Source: Croceicoccus marinus (GTDB taxonomy: Bacteria > Pseudomonadota > Alphaproteobacteria > Sphingomonadales > Sphingomonadaceae). From it: 64,000 nucleotides of DNA. The notes below the pieces were generated by a model, which saw only the letters and a list, made by a program, of their open reading frames with translations, did not search any database and was not told where the DNA came from. The translations under genes and the position numbers were made by a program. Below, in pieces: positions 42,874 to 52,302 of this stretch (position 1 is its first letter; every line of letters starts with the position of its first letter). The stretch covers positions 1,761,501 through 1,825,500 of the forward strand of contig NZ_CP019602.1 of the NCBI RefSeq assembly GCF_001661675.2. Reading direction: 5' to 3'.

Positions 42874-44688
42874 TCAGGCCTTTTGCGCGGCGATCCAGCG
42901 GTCGACGCGCGCTTCCAGCACGCTCAGCGGCATCACGCCTTCCTTCACGATTTCGTGGAACTGGCGGATGTCGAAGCGCTCGCCCAGTTCGGCCTCGGCC
43001 TTGGCGCGCAATTCGACCCACTTGTTCTGGCCGATCTTGTAGCTGCAGGCTTGCCCGGGCCAGATGCAATATCGGCGCACCTCGGCCTCCGACCGGGTGC
43101 GGGTGAAGCCGACCGTGTCGACGAAATATTGCGTGCCCTCCTCGACGCTCCATTTCTTGTGGTGCAGGCCGGTGTCGACCACCAGCCGCGCGGCGCGGAA
43201 CAGCCAGCTTTGCAGCGCGCCGGCCTTTTCCATGCCTTCATAGCCGTCGAGTTCGGACGCCAGCTGCTCGGCATAGAGCGCCCACCCCTCGCCATAGGAC
43301 GAGATGTAGTAGTTCTTGAGCAGCATCGGCGTTTCGCCCGCCTGCTGGACAAGGCTGCCCTGAAGGTGATGGCCGGGCACCGCCTCGTGATAGGTGAGCG
43401 CGGGGAGCGTGTATTTCGGCCAATCCTCGGTGTGCTTGAGGTTGATGTAATAGATGCCGGGACGCGATCCATCGAGCGTCGGGCTTTCGTAATAGCCGAG
43501 CGGCGCGCCGTCCTGGATCTCGGCAGGCACGGCACGGATCTCGATCGGTTGGGTGGGCAGCGTCGCGAACGCCTGCGGCAGCTTGGCCTGCATCGCGTCA
43601 TTGCTGGCGTTGAGGTCCGCGATCATCGCGGCGCGGCCTTCGGGTGTGTTCGGGTAAAGCTGCTCGGGCCGCGAATTGAACTGGGCCAGACGCTCGCCCA
43701 CCGTGCCGGTGGTGAGGCCGACCTCGGCCAGCATCGTCTCCAGCTCGGCGCTGAGTTCGGCGACCTGGCGCAGGCCGATCTGGTGGATCTCCTCGGCGGT
43801 CAGGTCGGTCGTCGTCGAATTGGCGAGTTCGAGGCGGTAGAGCTCTTCCGAATTCGGTACGCGCCACACGCCGTCGCCCTCGGCCGCGGTGGGCTTCAGC
43901 TCTTCCAGCATGGCGGCCTGCCGCAGCAGGGCGGGCTTGATGCTACCGTCCACGATCGCCGCTGCGCGCGCGGCCCAGTCACCCGCGATGCCTGCGGCCT
44001 GCGCCCGCTCGGCCAGGGAATTGACGAGGCGCGATTCGGCGGTCGGTGCCTGGGCCATGGCGCGGATCTGCGCGATCGCGATGTCGAGCGACCATGCGGG
44101 CGCGAGATAGCCCCTGGCCGCCTGCTCGCGCTGAAGCGCGGTTTCGTCGTCCAGCCCTTCGCCGAACTGCACCAGGCGCTGCAGATAGGCGACCGCGTCG
44201 TCCTCGCTCTCGACCGGGTGCTTGGTGTCCATGAAGCTGGGCACCGCGCTATAGGAGCCGCCCATGTGGCTGAGCACATAGGGGCTGTAGACGCTGCCCA
44301 TGCCGTAGGGGGCGCCCCACAGGCGCTTTTCCAGCATGTCGGTCACGACCGCGTGATGCACCTTCTGCGCTTCGTCCAGCCCCTCGGTCGGGATCGCGCG
44401 GATCGCGGCCAGCATCTGCTTGGCGTGCGCTTCCTCTGCCACGATCCCCGCGCGGCCGAATTCGCCGAGGTGATGGCGCGCCCAGGCGTTCTCACCCGTG
44501 TCGATCCCCAGCGACGTCATCGCCGAGGGGTTGAGCCGCATGTCGCCGGTGAAGACGCGGTCCATCACCGCGTTCAGCTGCGCCCCAGCCCCGCCCTGCG
44601 CGCGGGCGATGCCCGGCAGCGAGAAAGCCAGCGCGATCGTGCCGGTGCCGGCGAGGAAATGTCTGCGGTGCAGGGCAACAGGTTTCAT
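42874..44688 (-). CDS. DUF885 family secreted protein (second copy)
   Basis: A 604-aa protein with a twin-arginine-like N-terminus (LHRRHFLAGTGTIALAFSLP), so it is probably exported folded by Tat, unlike the Sec-dependent paralogue at 34669. The metalloprotease-like motif reads YHEAVPGHHLQG and the family block YISSYGEGWALYAEQLASEL follows. The C-terminal RRYCIWPGQACSYKIGQNKW parallels RYISWPGQALAYKLGE in the other copy. Substrate is unknown. The two paralogues are 6.4 kb apart. Confidence 0.9.
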   Translation of the reverse strand: MKPVALHRRHFLAGTGTIALAFSLPGIARAQGGAGAQLNAVMDRVFTGDMRLNPSAMTSLGIDTGENAWARHHLGEFGRAGIVAEEAHAKQMLAAIRAIPTEGLDEAQKVHHAVVTDMLEKRLWGAPYGMGSVYSPYVLSHMGGSYSAVPSFMDTKHPVESEDDAVAYLQRLVQFGEGLDDETALQREQAARGYLAPAWSLDIAIAQIRAMAQAPTAESRLVNSLAERAQAAGIAGDWAARAAAIVDGSIKPALLRQAAMLEELKPTAAEGDGVWRVPNSEELYRLELANSTTTDLTAEEIHQIGLRQVAELSAELETMLAEVGLTTGTVGERLAQFNSRPEQLYPNTPEGRAAMIADLNASNDAMQAKLPQAFATLPTQPIEIRAVPAEIQDGAPLGYYESPTLDGSRPGIYYINLKHTEDWPKYTLPALTYHEAVPGHHLQGSLVQQAGETPMLLKNYYISSYGEGWALYAEQLASELDGYEGMEKAGALQSWLFRAARLVVDTGLHHKKWSVEEGTQYFVDTVGFTRTRSEAEVRRYCIWPGQACSYKIGQNKWVELRAKAEAELGERFDIRQFHEIVKEGVMPLSVLEARVDRWIAAQKA

Positions 44689-44796
44689 GAAGGGCTCGCT
44701 CGATCTCTTGCGGTTTCAACTGAAACCGGTGATTGCACGCGTGTTCCGCAAAGATCAAGCGGCCCCGTTTCCCGCCCCGTGCCCGCCCGTTCCGGA

Positions 44797-45318
44797 TCAT
44801 CCGATGCGATAGAATCCCGCCACTCGGTCGAGCGCCAGCCCCAGCACCAGCTTGCCGCTGCGCGCGGGCCAGCCCATCGCCTTTTCGGCATTGCCGACCG
44901 CCTCGCCCGCGCAGACCACGCGCCAGAGTATGTCGGCCAGCCCCGGCCCCGCCGCCTTCACCGCCTTGTCGAAACGCGCCTTGGCCGCGATCTGGCGTTC
45001 CGACGGGTCCAGCCCGCGATCGGGATTGGTGCCGCTGATCCGCACCGCGTCCCAGCGCATGGTGATCGAGGGCGCGATCTGCGCGCGTTCCCAGTCGGCG
45101 CGCAGGCGCTCGCCCGCCTCGTACTGCGGTTCGGTCAGATGGCCGTGCGCATACAGCCAGCCGAGCGGCGATTCCTTGAGGTTGACGGTAACGGCGCGCG
45201 CGCGTTTCGACGCGCCGCCGCGATAGTCCTTGGAAATCCGGCGCGGCCCCTCGCTGGTGAGTTCGCGCGTGACATATTCGCCCGGTCCCCGGTGCCCGGT
45301 ATCCTGCTGTTCGGTCAT
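44797..45318 (-). CDS. DUF6456-like protein
   Basis: A 173-aa soluble protein starting MTEQQDTGHRGPGEY. The core NLKESPLGWLYAHGHLTEPQ, AGERLRADWERAQI, RFDKAVKAAGPGLADILWRV and VCAGEAVGNAEKAMGWPARS followed by LVLGLALDRVAGFYRIG matches the alphaproteobacterial DUF6456 domain (often fused to a helix-turn-helix). Its function is probably DNA- or replication-related but unproven. It is divergent from an XRE regulator across a 103-bp region containing a 34-bp dyad. Start 45318 is selected because the frame beyond is antisense to the regulator. Confidence 0.75.
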   Translation of the reverse strand: MTEQQDTGHRGPGEYVTRELTSEGPRRISKDYRGGASKRARAVTVNLKESPLGWLYAHGHLTEPQYEAGERLRADWERAQIAPSITMRWDAVRISGTNPDRGLDPSERQIAAKARFDKAVKAAGPGLADILWRVVCAGEAVGNAEKAMGWPARSGKLVLGLALDRVAGFYRIG

Positions 45319-45371
45319 GAAATGTCCCCTTGGATTGCTGTGCAGGGGATGTGCGGACGGCTTGCCTTGTA

Positions 45372-45405
45372 GGAAAATAAAACCGAATAGGTTCGTGAAT
45401 TTTCC
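45372..45405. promoter_or_regulatory. 34-bp dyad in a divergent promoter region
   Basis: GGAAAAT (45372-45378) mirrors ATTTTCC (45399-45405), and an inner AACC/GGTT pair surrounds GAATA. It is notably AT-rich for this genome and sits 17 nt before the XRE gene start, so it may be that regulator's operator. Confidence 0.5.
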
Positions 45406-45421
45406 CGGAAGGAACCGCGCC

Positions 45422-45994
45422 GTGATTAACCGCATTCGCACGATCCGCAAGGACAAGGGCATGACGCTGGCGGATCTTGCCGCCGCCTGCACCCCGCCGA
45501 CGACGCCGCAGACGGTGGGGCGGCTGGAGACTGGGATGCGCACCCTGTCGATCGACTGGCTGAACCGGATTGCGGGCGGGCTGGGCGTCGCGCCCGAACT
45601 GCTGCTGGCGAGCGAGACGCGCGATGCGGCCATGGTCGTCGCGCGGCTGACGTCAGACGGTGCCGAGCCGCTCCCCTCCCCGCGCGAGGCGGTCGAGCCG
45701 CTGGCGATGCTGGGCGATGGCGCGGTGCATGTGGTGGAGGTCGAAAGCGCGGTGGGCGAATATCGTGCGGGCGACCGGCTGTGGATGCGCGACCTGCCGC
45801 CCGAGGAACGCGCCCGCGCGATCAATCGCGACGTACTGGTCCCCCGCCCCGGCGGGCGTTTCGCCTTCGGGCGGCTGATCGACTTTTCCGACGACAATCT
45901 GGCGCTGCTTCCGCCAGGTGCGGGGCAGCGCCAGATCGTGGTGCAAAGCCCGCCGTGGATCGCGCTGGCGGCGCTGCTGGTGCGGGCGCTTTAG
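45422..45994 (+). CDS. XRE-family helix-turn-helix regulator with S24-like C-terminus
   Basis: A 190-aa protein from GTG 45422. The HTH (about 3-56: IRTIRKDKGMTLADLAAACT, PQTVGRLETGMRTLSIDWLN) resembles cI/XRE. The C-terminal half (EYRAGDRLWMRDLPPEERAR, INRDVLVPRPGGRFAFGRLI) resembles LexA/S24 beta-folds but lacks the GxSM catalytic serine, so self-cleavage is unlikely. An effector- or protein-binding role is possible. A longer upstream frame exists but overlaps the divergent gene. Confidence 0.8.
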   Translation: MINRIRTIRKDKGMTLADLAAACTPPTTPQTVGRLETGMRTLSIDWLNRIAGGLGVAPELLLASETRDAAMVVARLTSDGAEPLPSPREAVEPLAMLGDGAVHVVEVESAVGEYRAGDRLWMRDLPPEERARAINRDVLVPRPGGRFAFGRLIDFSDDNLALLPPGAGQRQIVVQSPPWIALAALLVRAL

Positions 45995-46003
45995 CGCCGT
46001 CTG

Positions 46004-47983
46004 TCAGGCCGCGACCTCGCGGCCGGCCGCATCCTTGGCATCGTGCGGTTTGCGCAGCGCCAGCAGCGCCATGTAGGGCGCGCACAGGAAGCGCAGGCCC
46101 AGGAAGCCGTAGATCATCGCCACCAGCAGCGCGAAGCTTACGCCCAGCGGCTGGGCGAACGCGATCGCCAGCCCGGCGACCGATAGCATCACGGCGGCAA
46201 GAACGATTTCCGGCACGGTGCAAGCCAGCGCGGAAATCATTCCGCCGCTTTCGCCGAACTTGGGCGTGCGCCGCCACGCATGGGGCTTCTTCGACAGGCC
46301 CGCGACACCCGACACCAGCACGATATAGGTAAGCGAGGCGCGCGCGATCTCTCCCCGGATCATGTCGGCGATGCGGTGGCAGCCGGTCAGGCGATAGCGG
46401 TGCCAGTTGCGCACCAGCCCGGTGCCCAGCCCCAGCGCGATCATCGGCCAGGTGATCGGCGCCAGCGTGATCGGATCCATCGCGCCCGCCAGCACCGCGA
46501 TCGCGATGCCGGTCACGCCGATCAGGCCCAGCAATATGCCCGCCAGTGTCTGCAGCGGCGCAGAGCAGCGCAGCACTTCGAGCAGCTTGGTCCAGCCAGG
46601 CATGGGCCGAGCATAAGGGGTGGGCAGGAACAGCTTCCAGTGCTGGCGAAGTTGCTGCACCGGACCCGCGGTCCAGCGGAAGCGCTGCTTCTTGTAATCC
46701 TCGAACGTGTCGGGGATCAGGCCGCGGCCGAACGTCTCGCCCAGATACATGCCGCGATAGCCGGCGGCGCGCAGGCGGACGGACACTTCGGAATCCTCGG
46801 TCAGGCACCATTCGGCCCAGCCGCCCACGCGGCGCAGCGCATCGGCGCGCAGCAGGCACATGGTGCCGATCGTGAACGCGCCGCCATATTCGGACACGCC
46901 GCACATATCGACCTTGTTGTTGGGCATGTATTCCCAGTGGCAGCCGGTCAGATAGCCGCTGCCTTCATAGTCGCGGTAATCGTGCGGCGTCTGCAGATAG
47001 CCCACCGCGCGGTCGCGGAAGAACGGCACCAGGCGCGAGAGGAAATCGGGTTCGGCAAGGTAATCGGCGTCGATCACCGACACGATCTCGGCATCGGGAT
47101 CCATCCGTCCGTCGAGCACCCAGTTCAATGCGCCCGCCTTGGCGCCGGGCAGCGGATCGACGTGGAAGAAGCGGAACACCTCGCGCCCCAGGCGGCGGTT
47201 CAGCGCGGCGGCGTGGCTTTCCAGCGGGCGCCACAGTGCCTCGTCCTTGGTGTTGTTGTCGATGACGATGACTTCGAAATTGGCGTATTCCTGCGCGGCG
47301 AGGCGATTCATCGTCTCCTTCACCACCTGCGACGGTTCGGCATAGCAGGGCAGGTGCACCGAAACGCGCGGATCATAAGCTTCGCTGCCGGCATGGGCCT
47401 GCGCGCCGCGCCAGCGGCGGGCGGGGCGTTCGCCGGGCAGCGGCGCGCGATTGGGCAGGCGCCAGTGGCTGTGGGTCAGCGAAGCCTCGCGCGCGATGCG
47501 TTCGATCCAGCCAAGATAGCCCAGCGCCAGCGCGGCCGTGACGGCGAGGTAGAGCGCAGCCTCGTTCCAGAACGGCAGCGGCGCTTCGTTCACCAGCAGG
47601 CACAGCCACCACCAGCTGACCGCCAGGGCCAGCGCCTCGACGCTGAGCCAGGCCATCCCCGGCAGGCTGAGCCGCCAGCCCATCGTCTGGCGCAGCGACA
47701 GCGCCAGCAGGAACGCGCCCAATGGGATCAGCAGCGTGTAGAACTCACCCGTCACCGCGCCCGCAATGCCATAGGCCAGCGCGATCAGCCCCGACAGTTC
47801 GGCGATGTTGCGCGGCAGATAGCCGCCGATGCGCAGGCCGCCCTTCAGCGTGATCCAGCCGCCGACCGCGGCAGGAACCTCGTCAGCGTCGCGGCGCCAG
47901 GCGGACCAGATGGCCACCAGGAAGGTCAGCAGGCCCAGGAACAGCATCCACGGGTCGAAGTCGGCTCGGACGGGAATCGGCAA
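46004..47983 (-). CDS. Membrane glycosyltransferase (GT2, cellulose-synthase-like)
   Basis: A 659-aa multi-pass inner-membrane processive glycosyltransferase. Helices lie at about 12-30, 60-110, 118-160 and a C-terminal block from 470 on. The GT2 domain begins RVSVHLPCYAEPSQVVKETM and has the D residues in VIDNN, SVIDADY and LTEDSEVS, and the QxxRW equivalent KQRFRW. These are the D, DxD, TED and Q/RxxRW signature of family-2 synthases, so it polymerises a UDP-sugar into a surface polysaccharide or glucan. No partner biosynthesis genes are nearby. It ends 9 nt from the convergent XRE gene. Confidence 0.88.
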   Translation of the reverse strand: MPIPVRADFDPWMLFLGLLTFLVAIWSAWRRDADEVPAAVGGWITLKGGLRIGGYLPRNIAELSGLIALAYGIAGAVTGEFYTLLIPLGAFLLALSLRQTMGWRLSLPGMAWLSVEALALAVSWWWLCLLVNEAPLPFWNEAALYLAVTAALALGYLGWIERIAREASLTHSHWRLPNRAPLPGERPARRWRGAQAHAGSEAYDPRVSVHLPCYAEPSQVVKETMNRLAAQEYANFEVIVIDNNTKDEALWRPLESHAAALNRRLGREVFRFFHVDPLPGAKAGALNWVLDGRMDPDAEIVSVIDADYLAEPDFLSRLVPFFRDRAVGYLQTPHDYRDYEGSGYLTGCHWEYMPNNKVDMCGVSEYGGAFTIGTMCLLRADALRRVGGWAEWCLTEDSEVSVRLRAAGYRGMYLGETFGRGLIPDTFEDYKKQRFRWTAGPVQQLRQHWKLFLPTPYARPMPGWTKLLEVLRCSAPLQTLAGILLGLIGVTGIAIAVLAGAMDPITLAPITWPMIALGLGTGLVRNWHRYRLTGCHRIADMIRGEIARASLTYIVLVSGVAGLSKKPHAWRRTPKFGESGGMISALACTVPEIVLAAVMLSVAGLAIAFAQPLGVSFALLVAMIYGFLGLRFLCAPYMALLALRKPHDAKDAAGREVAA

Positions 47984-48269
47984 AACGAAAGGCTTTCGCT
48001 GTGGTCACAAACGGCGGCTTGGGTCTGTCGTCATTTCTGCGGGACAAATTCGCGCACGCGCCGGTCCGGCAGGCCGAGCCATGCCGGACGGGCGCCTGAA
48101 TGCACGCGATGTCGCGGATCACAATGGTAAACGATCGCGTGCGGGCAAGCTGCCTCGCGACGAAGCGCCCCAATTCCGCCTTAATTGGAAAGCGCGGGCC
48201 CGCCCCTATGCCCGGCGGGATGGCTGCCTGATGAACGGCCGCCATCCCGGTCGGGGCGGGTGTGCCCGG
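47984..48269. other. Gene-free gap upstream of the glycosyltransferase
   Basis: About 286 bp with no supported gene on either strand and no clear terminator. It separates the start of the glycosyltransferase gene from the stop of secF. It may hold the glycosyltransferase promoter. Confidence 0.4.
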
Positions 48270-49256
48270 TCACACCTCGCCGCGGGCGAGGCGTTCCTGG
48301 CGGTCGGCCTCGTCCTCGCGCGGGACGAAGCTGTCGGATTTCACGCGCAGCCAGATCAGGATCGGCGCGGCCATGTAGATCGAGCTGTAGGTACCCACGA
48401 AGATGCCGAACGCGATCGCGGCCGCGAAGCCGAAGGTCATCGCCGGGCCCACGAACATCAGCACCATCAGCACGGTCAGCGTGGTCAGCGAGGTCATCAC
48501 CGTGCGGGCCAGCGTCTCGTTCACCGAGAGGTCGAGCAGTTCGGCCATCGGCATCTTGCGGTATTTCTTCAGGTTCTCGCGCACGCGGTCATAGACGATG
48601 ATCGTGTCGTTCAGCGAATAGCCGATGATCGCCAGCACCGCGGCCACGATGTTGAGGTCGAATTCCAGACCCGTGATCGCGAACAGCCCCAGCGTTAGCG
48701 ACACGTCGTGGAGCAGCGCGAACATCGCGCCGACGCCGAACTGCCATTCGAAGCGGATCCAGATGTAGATCGAGATCATGACCATCGCCGCCAGCAGCGC
48801 CAGCATGCCGGTTTCGAACAATTCGCCAGATACCTTGCCCGACACCGAATCGACGCCGTCGATGCGCACGCCGGGATGGTTCTGCTCCATGTTGCCGGTG
48901 ATCGCGCTGGTCATGCGGTCGGCAAGGTCCTTGGCCGCCGATGCGCCCTCGTCCGATTCGGGAAGGCGCATGCGGATCGACACCTCGTTCGGCTGGCCGA
49001 AGCGCTGGATGACCGGATCGCCATAGCCCAGCGAGCCGATCTCGCGCCGCAGTTCCGCGACGGGGGCCTCGGCCTCCTGCGTGAAGGTGGCGCGGATCAT
49101 CTGGCCGCCGACGAAATCGACGCCCAGGTTCAGGCCCTGCGTCGCGACAAGCCCCCAGCTGGCGATCATCAGCAGGATCGAGACGACGTAGAACGGCACC
49201 CGCCACTTCAGGAAGTGGATGTTGGTCGTGTCGGGAACGAGCTTCAGGAGTTTCAT
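48270..49256 (-). CDS. secF: Protein translocase subunit SecF
   Basis: A 328-aa proton-driven accessory to SecYEG, partner of SecD. TM1 follows the N-terminal KWRVPFYVVSILLMIAS; the motif GLNLGVDFVGGQMI lies in the first periplasmic part. The conserved VAAVLAIIGYSLNDTIIVYDRVREN and NETLARTVMTSLTTLTVLM are present. Thirteen nt separate it from secD. Confidence 0.96.
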   Translation of the reverse strand: MKLLKLVPDTTNIHFLKWRVPFYVVSILLMIASWGLVATQGLNLGVDFVGGQMIRATFTQEAEAPVAELRREIGSLGYGDPVIQRFGQPNEVSIRMRLPESDEGASAAKDLADRMTSAITGNMEQNHPGVRIDGVDSVSGKVSGELFETGMLALLAAMVMISIYIWIRFEWQFGVGAMFALLHDVSLTLGLFAITGLEFDLNIVAAVLAIIGYSLNDTIIVYDRVRENLKKYRKMPMAELLDLSVNETLARTVMTSLTTLTVLMVLMFVGPAMTFGFAAAIAFGIFVGTYSSIYMAAPILIWLRVKSDSFVPREDEADRQERLARGEV

Positions 49257-49269
49257 GTTGGCTCCTCCC

Positions 49270-50862
49270 TCAGATATGCAGGTCTGCGGGGCGGTTGCGG
49301 CGCAGATAGCCCGCCACCCACATTCTGGTCAGCGTGACCGCGGTGAAGACCGAGGTGACGATACCGATGATGAGAACGATCGCGAAGCCGCGGATCGGGC
49401 CGGAGCCGAACAGGAACAGCAGCGTGCCCGCGATCACGTTGGTGATGTTGGCGTCGAAGATCGCGCGCTGCGCCTCGCGGTAGCCGACCTCGACCGCCTG
49501 CACCACGCGGCGGCCGCGCCGGCGTTCCTCGCGGATGCGTTCGTTGATCAGCACGTTGGCGTCGACCGCGGTACCGATGGTCAGCACGAAGCCGGCGATG
49601 CCGGGCAGCGTCAGCGTCGATCCCAGCAGCGCCATGATGCCCAGGATCAGCAGCACGTTCAGCACCAGCGCGCCATTGGCGTACAGGCCGAATCGGCCGT
49701 AGGTGACGATCATGAAGACCAGCACCGCGGTGCCGCCGATGATCAGCGCGAGCACGCCGCGCTCGATCGAATCGGCGCCGAGGTCGGGTCCGACGGTGCG
49801 TTCCTCGACTACCGCCAGGTCGACGGGCAGTGCGCCCGAGCGCAGCGAGATCGCGAGATTGTTGGCGGTGTCGACGTTGAACCCGCCCGAAATCTGCGCC
49901 TGGCCGCCCAGGATCGGCTCGTTGATGTTGGGTGCCGACAGCACCTCGCCGTCGAGGATGATGGCGAAGGGGCGGTTGACGTTCTGCGTCGTCAGCTGTG
50001 CGAAGCGGCGGCCGCCTTCCTGGTTGAAGGTGATGTTGACGACGGCGGCGCCGTTCTGGTCATAGCCCTGCTGCGCATTGGTCAGCTGGTCGCCCTGAAT
50101 GCCGCCCAGGCGGCGCACCGCGATCGAGCCCTGCTGCGCCGAATCGGGCGCGAAGGGCAGGATCTGGCTGCCCGGAGGCGCGATGCCCTGCGCCACGTCC
50201 TCGGGCAAAGCGGCGGTGTCGACCAGCTTGAATTCAAGCTTGGCGGTCTGTCCCAGCAATTCCTTCAGCGCTTCGGGATCCTGCAGGCCGGGAACCTGCA
50301 CCACGATGCGATTGTCGCCCTGGCGGATGATCGTCGGCTCGCGCGTGCCAAGTTCGTCGATGCGGCGGCGGACCACGTCGGTCGCGGTGTCCATCGCATT
50401 GTCGATCGCCTGCGTCAGACCGGCCTCGGTCGGGGTCAGCACCATGCGCTGGCCGTCGACGACCGACAGCTCCCAGTCCTGCTGACCCGTCAGGCCCACA
50501 CCCTCGATCATGGGGAGCAGTTGCTCGCGCGCGGCGTCGATCTCGCTTGCGTCCTCCAGCATGAAGGACAGGCGGCCGTCCTCGCGGCTGATGTCGCCGA
50601 TGTCGATGCCCGCATTCCCCATCGCGGCGCGCACTTCCTCTTCCATCGAGGTCAGGCGCAGGCCGAGAACGTCACCGGTCTCCGCCTCGAGCAGGATGTG
50701 GCTGCCGCCTGCAAGGTCGAGGCCGAGATTGATCTCGGGGTCGGGCAGGCTTGACGGCCAGGTGCCGCCCGCCAGCATCATGATCGAGGGTACGGCCAGC
50801 AGCGCGCCCAGCAGGGTGATGCCCCATAGCCAGACGCGCTTCCACACGGGAAAGTCGAGCAT
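49270..50862 (-). CDS. secD: Protein translocase subunit SecD
   Basis: A 530-aa subunit with N-terminal TM1 and GLDLAGGSHILLE. A large periplasmic P1 domain follows (about 50-330, with TREPTIIRQGDNRIVVQVPG). Five C-terminal helices contain LNVLLILGIMALLGSTLTLPG, FVLTIGTAVDANVLINERIREE and GFAIVLIIGIVTSVFTAV. It maintains the proton-motive-force-driven step of export. The order yajC-secD-secF is standard. Confidence 0.97.
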   Translation of the reverse strand: MLDFPVWKRVWLWGITLLGALLAVPSIMMLAGGTWPSSLPDPEINLGLDLAGGSHILLEAETGDVLGLRLTSMEEEVRAAMGNAGIDIGDISREDGRLSFMLEDASEIDAAREQLLPMIEGVGLTGQQDWELSVVDGQRMVLTPTEAGLTQAIDNAMDTATDVVRRRIDELGTREPTIIRQGDNRIVVQVPGLQDPEALKELLGQTAKLEFKLVDTAALPEDVAQGIAPPGSQILPFAPDSAQQGSIAVRRLGGIQGDQLTNAQQGYDQNGAAVVNITFNQEGGRRFAQLTTQNVNRPFAIILDGEVLSAPNINEPILGGQAQISGGFNVDTANNLAISLRSGALPVDLAVVEERTVGPDLGADSIERGVLALIIGGTAVLVFMIVTYGRFGLYANGALVLNVLLILGIMALLGSTLTLPGIAGFVLTIGTAVDANVLINERIREERRRGRRVVQAVEVGYREAQRAIFDANITNVIAGTLLFLFGSGPIRGFAIVLIIGIVTSVFTAVTLTRMWVAGYLRRNRPADLHI

Positions 50863-50872
50863 CGGTTGTGCC

Positions 50873-51205
50873 TCAGTCGTTCGCCGGAGTGGCGCTGCCC
50901 GCCGGGATCACGTCGCCGATGGTATTGCGCACGGCCTTGACCCGCACGCCCTGCCCCAGTTCCAGGTCGACGTAGTCGTCGTCGAGCTTCACCACCTTGC
51001 CGACGAGGCCGCCGGCGGTGACGACGCGGTCACCCTTCTTCAGGCCCGCGACCTTGGCCTGGTGCTCCTTCATCCGGCGGCGCTGCGGCCCAAGGATCAG
51101 GAACCAGAAGATCAGCGCCATGCCGCCCAGAAGGACGAAATTGGTCCACACGGGCGGGCCTGCGGCGGCAGGTGCGGCGGCGAGAAACAGAAGAGTGCTG
51201 GTCAT
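50873..51205 (-). CDS. yajC: Preprotein translocase subunit YajC
   Basis: A 110-aa single-pass membrane protein. The helix is [20 protein letters not shown], then [20 protein letters not shown] and [20 protein letters not shown], all diagnostic. Start 51205 ([13 protein letters not shown]) is used; an upstream frame of 25 residues is not part of the family. It lies 10 nt before secD. Confidence 0.93.
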   Translation of the reverse strand: MTSTLLFLAAAPAAAGPPVWTNFVLLGGMALIFWFLILGPQRRRMKEHQAKVAGLKKGDRVVTAGGLVGKVVKLDDDYVDLELGQGVRVKAVRNTIGDVIPAGSATPAND

Positions 51206-51420
51206 GGAAAAACGTGCCGATGCTTTCGCAAAAGGGAATCGCGCACGGTGCCGGGCGGCACCACGCGCTGACGATGGCACGGGCGGTTAGCAGCATTGCG
51301 CACGGGTGGCAAACGCCAGCCTGTGGGCGCTTTCGCCCTGCTGCCCCCGGATGATTGCAACAAGCGTCGCAAGTGGCCTTGCGCTTGCCGAAATGCCCGA
51401 CTATAGGGCCGCTCTCCGGT

Positions 51421-51497
51421 CGGGACGTAGCGCAGCCTGGTAGCGCATCACACTGGGGGTGTGGGGGTCGGAGGTTCGAATCCTCTCGTCCCGACCA
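51421..51497 (+). tRNA. tRNA-Pro (GGG anticodon)
   Basis: A 77-nt tRNA with acceptor CGGGACG/CGTCCCG, D-arm GCGCAGCCTGGTAGCGC, anticodon stem-loop TCACA CTGGGGG TGTGG (GGG at 34-36), T-loop TTCGAAT and encoded CCA. It decodes CCC proline codons. It lies about 215 bp from yajC, on the opposite strand. Confidence 0.96.
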
Positions 51498-51635
51498 AAT
51501 TCTTCCGCCGCCCCTTCGATGGGCCGGCGAAGGCACAAGCACCCCGAATTACTGACATTGATGTTGGCTAACACCCCGCGGCACCGACGCGGGCTGCGCC
51601 GAGTCGCGCCCGCACCCTGTCGCGACGCTTGCCTT

Positions 51636-51647
51636 GTTCGGTCGAAC
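51636..51647. promoter_or_regulatory. Candidate TetR operator (GTTCG-GT-CGAAC)
   Basis: A short perfect palindrome, GTTCG/CGAAC around GT, located 18 nt before the TetR start codon. Such a site would permit autorepression of the efflux operon. The assignment is inference from position only. Confidence 0.35.
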
Positions 51648-51665
51648 GAATTACCAGCGCTGGCC

Positions 51666-52301
51666 ATGAAGGACGTGCTGCTCGACATCGCGATCGCCCA
51701 TTTCGGCAGGGAAGGTTTCGCCGGCGCCGCCACGCGCGCCATCGCGAAAGAGGCGGATACCGCGATGTCGTCGATCACCTATCACTTCGGCGGCAAGGAA
51801 GGGCTCTATCTCGCTTGCGCCGACCATATCGCGGATGGCGTCGCCGGGCGATTCGAACAGGCGGTCGCCGCGATCCGGACCAGCCCGCCCGCCACGCGCG
51901 AGGATGCGGTGAACCGGGTCTGCGAGCTGCTGACGATCTTCGCGCGGCTGATGCTCGATCCCGCCTCGCGCCATTGGTCCTATTTCATCGTGCGCGAGCA
52001 GCATTCCCCGACCGAGGCGTTCGAGCGGCTGTGGCAGGGCGCGATGAAACACCTGATGGATGTGGCAGTCGAGCTGATCCGCACCGCGCGCCCCGACTTC
52101 CCGCTGGCCGAGGCGCGCGCCTGCGCGATCGGGCTGTGGGGGCAGGCGCTGATCCTGCGCACCGGAAGCGCGTCGGTGTGCCGCATCATGGGCGTCGGCG
52201 AAATGGACCCTGCCACCGCCGACGTCCTGATCGCGCGCTTCGTCGCCAATACGCGCTGCATCCTTCTTGCCGAACCTATCGCCCAGCCGGAGCACGACTG
52301 A
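51666..52301 (+). CDS. TetR-family regulator, CecR-like
   Basis: A 211-aa repressor. The N-terminal HTH reads LLDIAIAHFGREGFAGAATR AIAKEADTAMSSITYHFGGK, then EGLYLAC. The C-terminal ligand domain resembles the DUF1956/CecR type (LIRTARPDFPLAEARACAIG). It lies 1 nt before the HlyD-like gene, so it is the first gene of the efflux operon and probably represses it. Start 51666 (MKDVLLDIA) gives a full HTH; an upstream in-frame extension enters the tRNA. Confidence 0.85.
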   Translation: MKDVLLDIAIAHFGREGFAGAATRAIAKEADTAMSSITYHFGGKEGLYLACADHIADGVAGRFEQAVAAIRTSPPATREDAVNRVCELLTIFARLMLDPASRHWSYFIVREQHSPTEAFERLWQGAMKHLMDVAVELIRTARPDFPLAEARACAIGLWGQALILRTGSASVCRIMGVGEMDPATADVLIARFVANTRCILLAEPIAQPEHD

Positions 52302-52302
52302 C

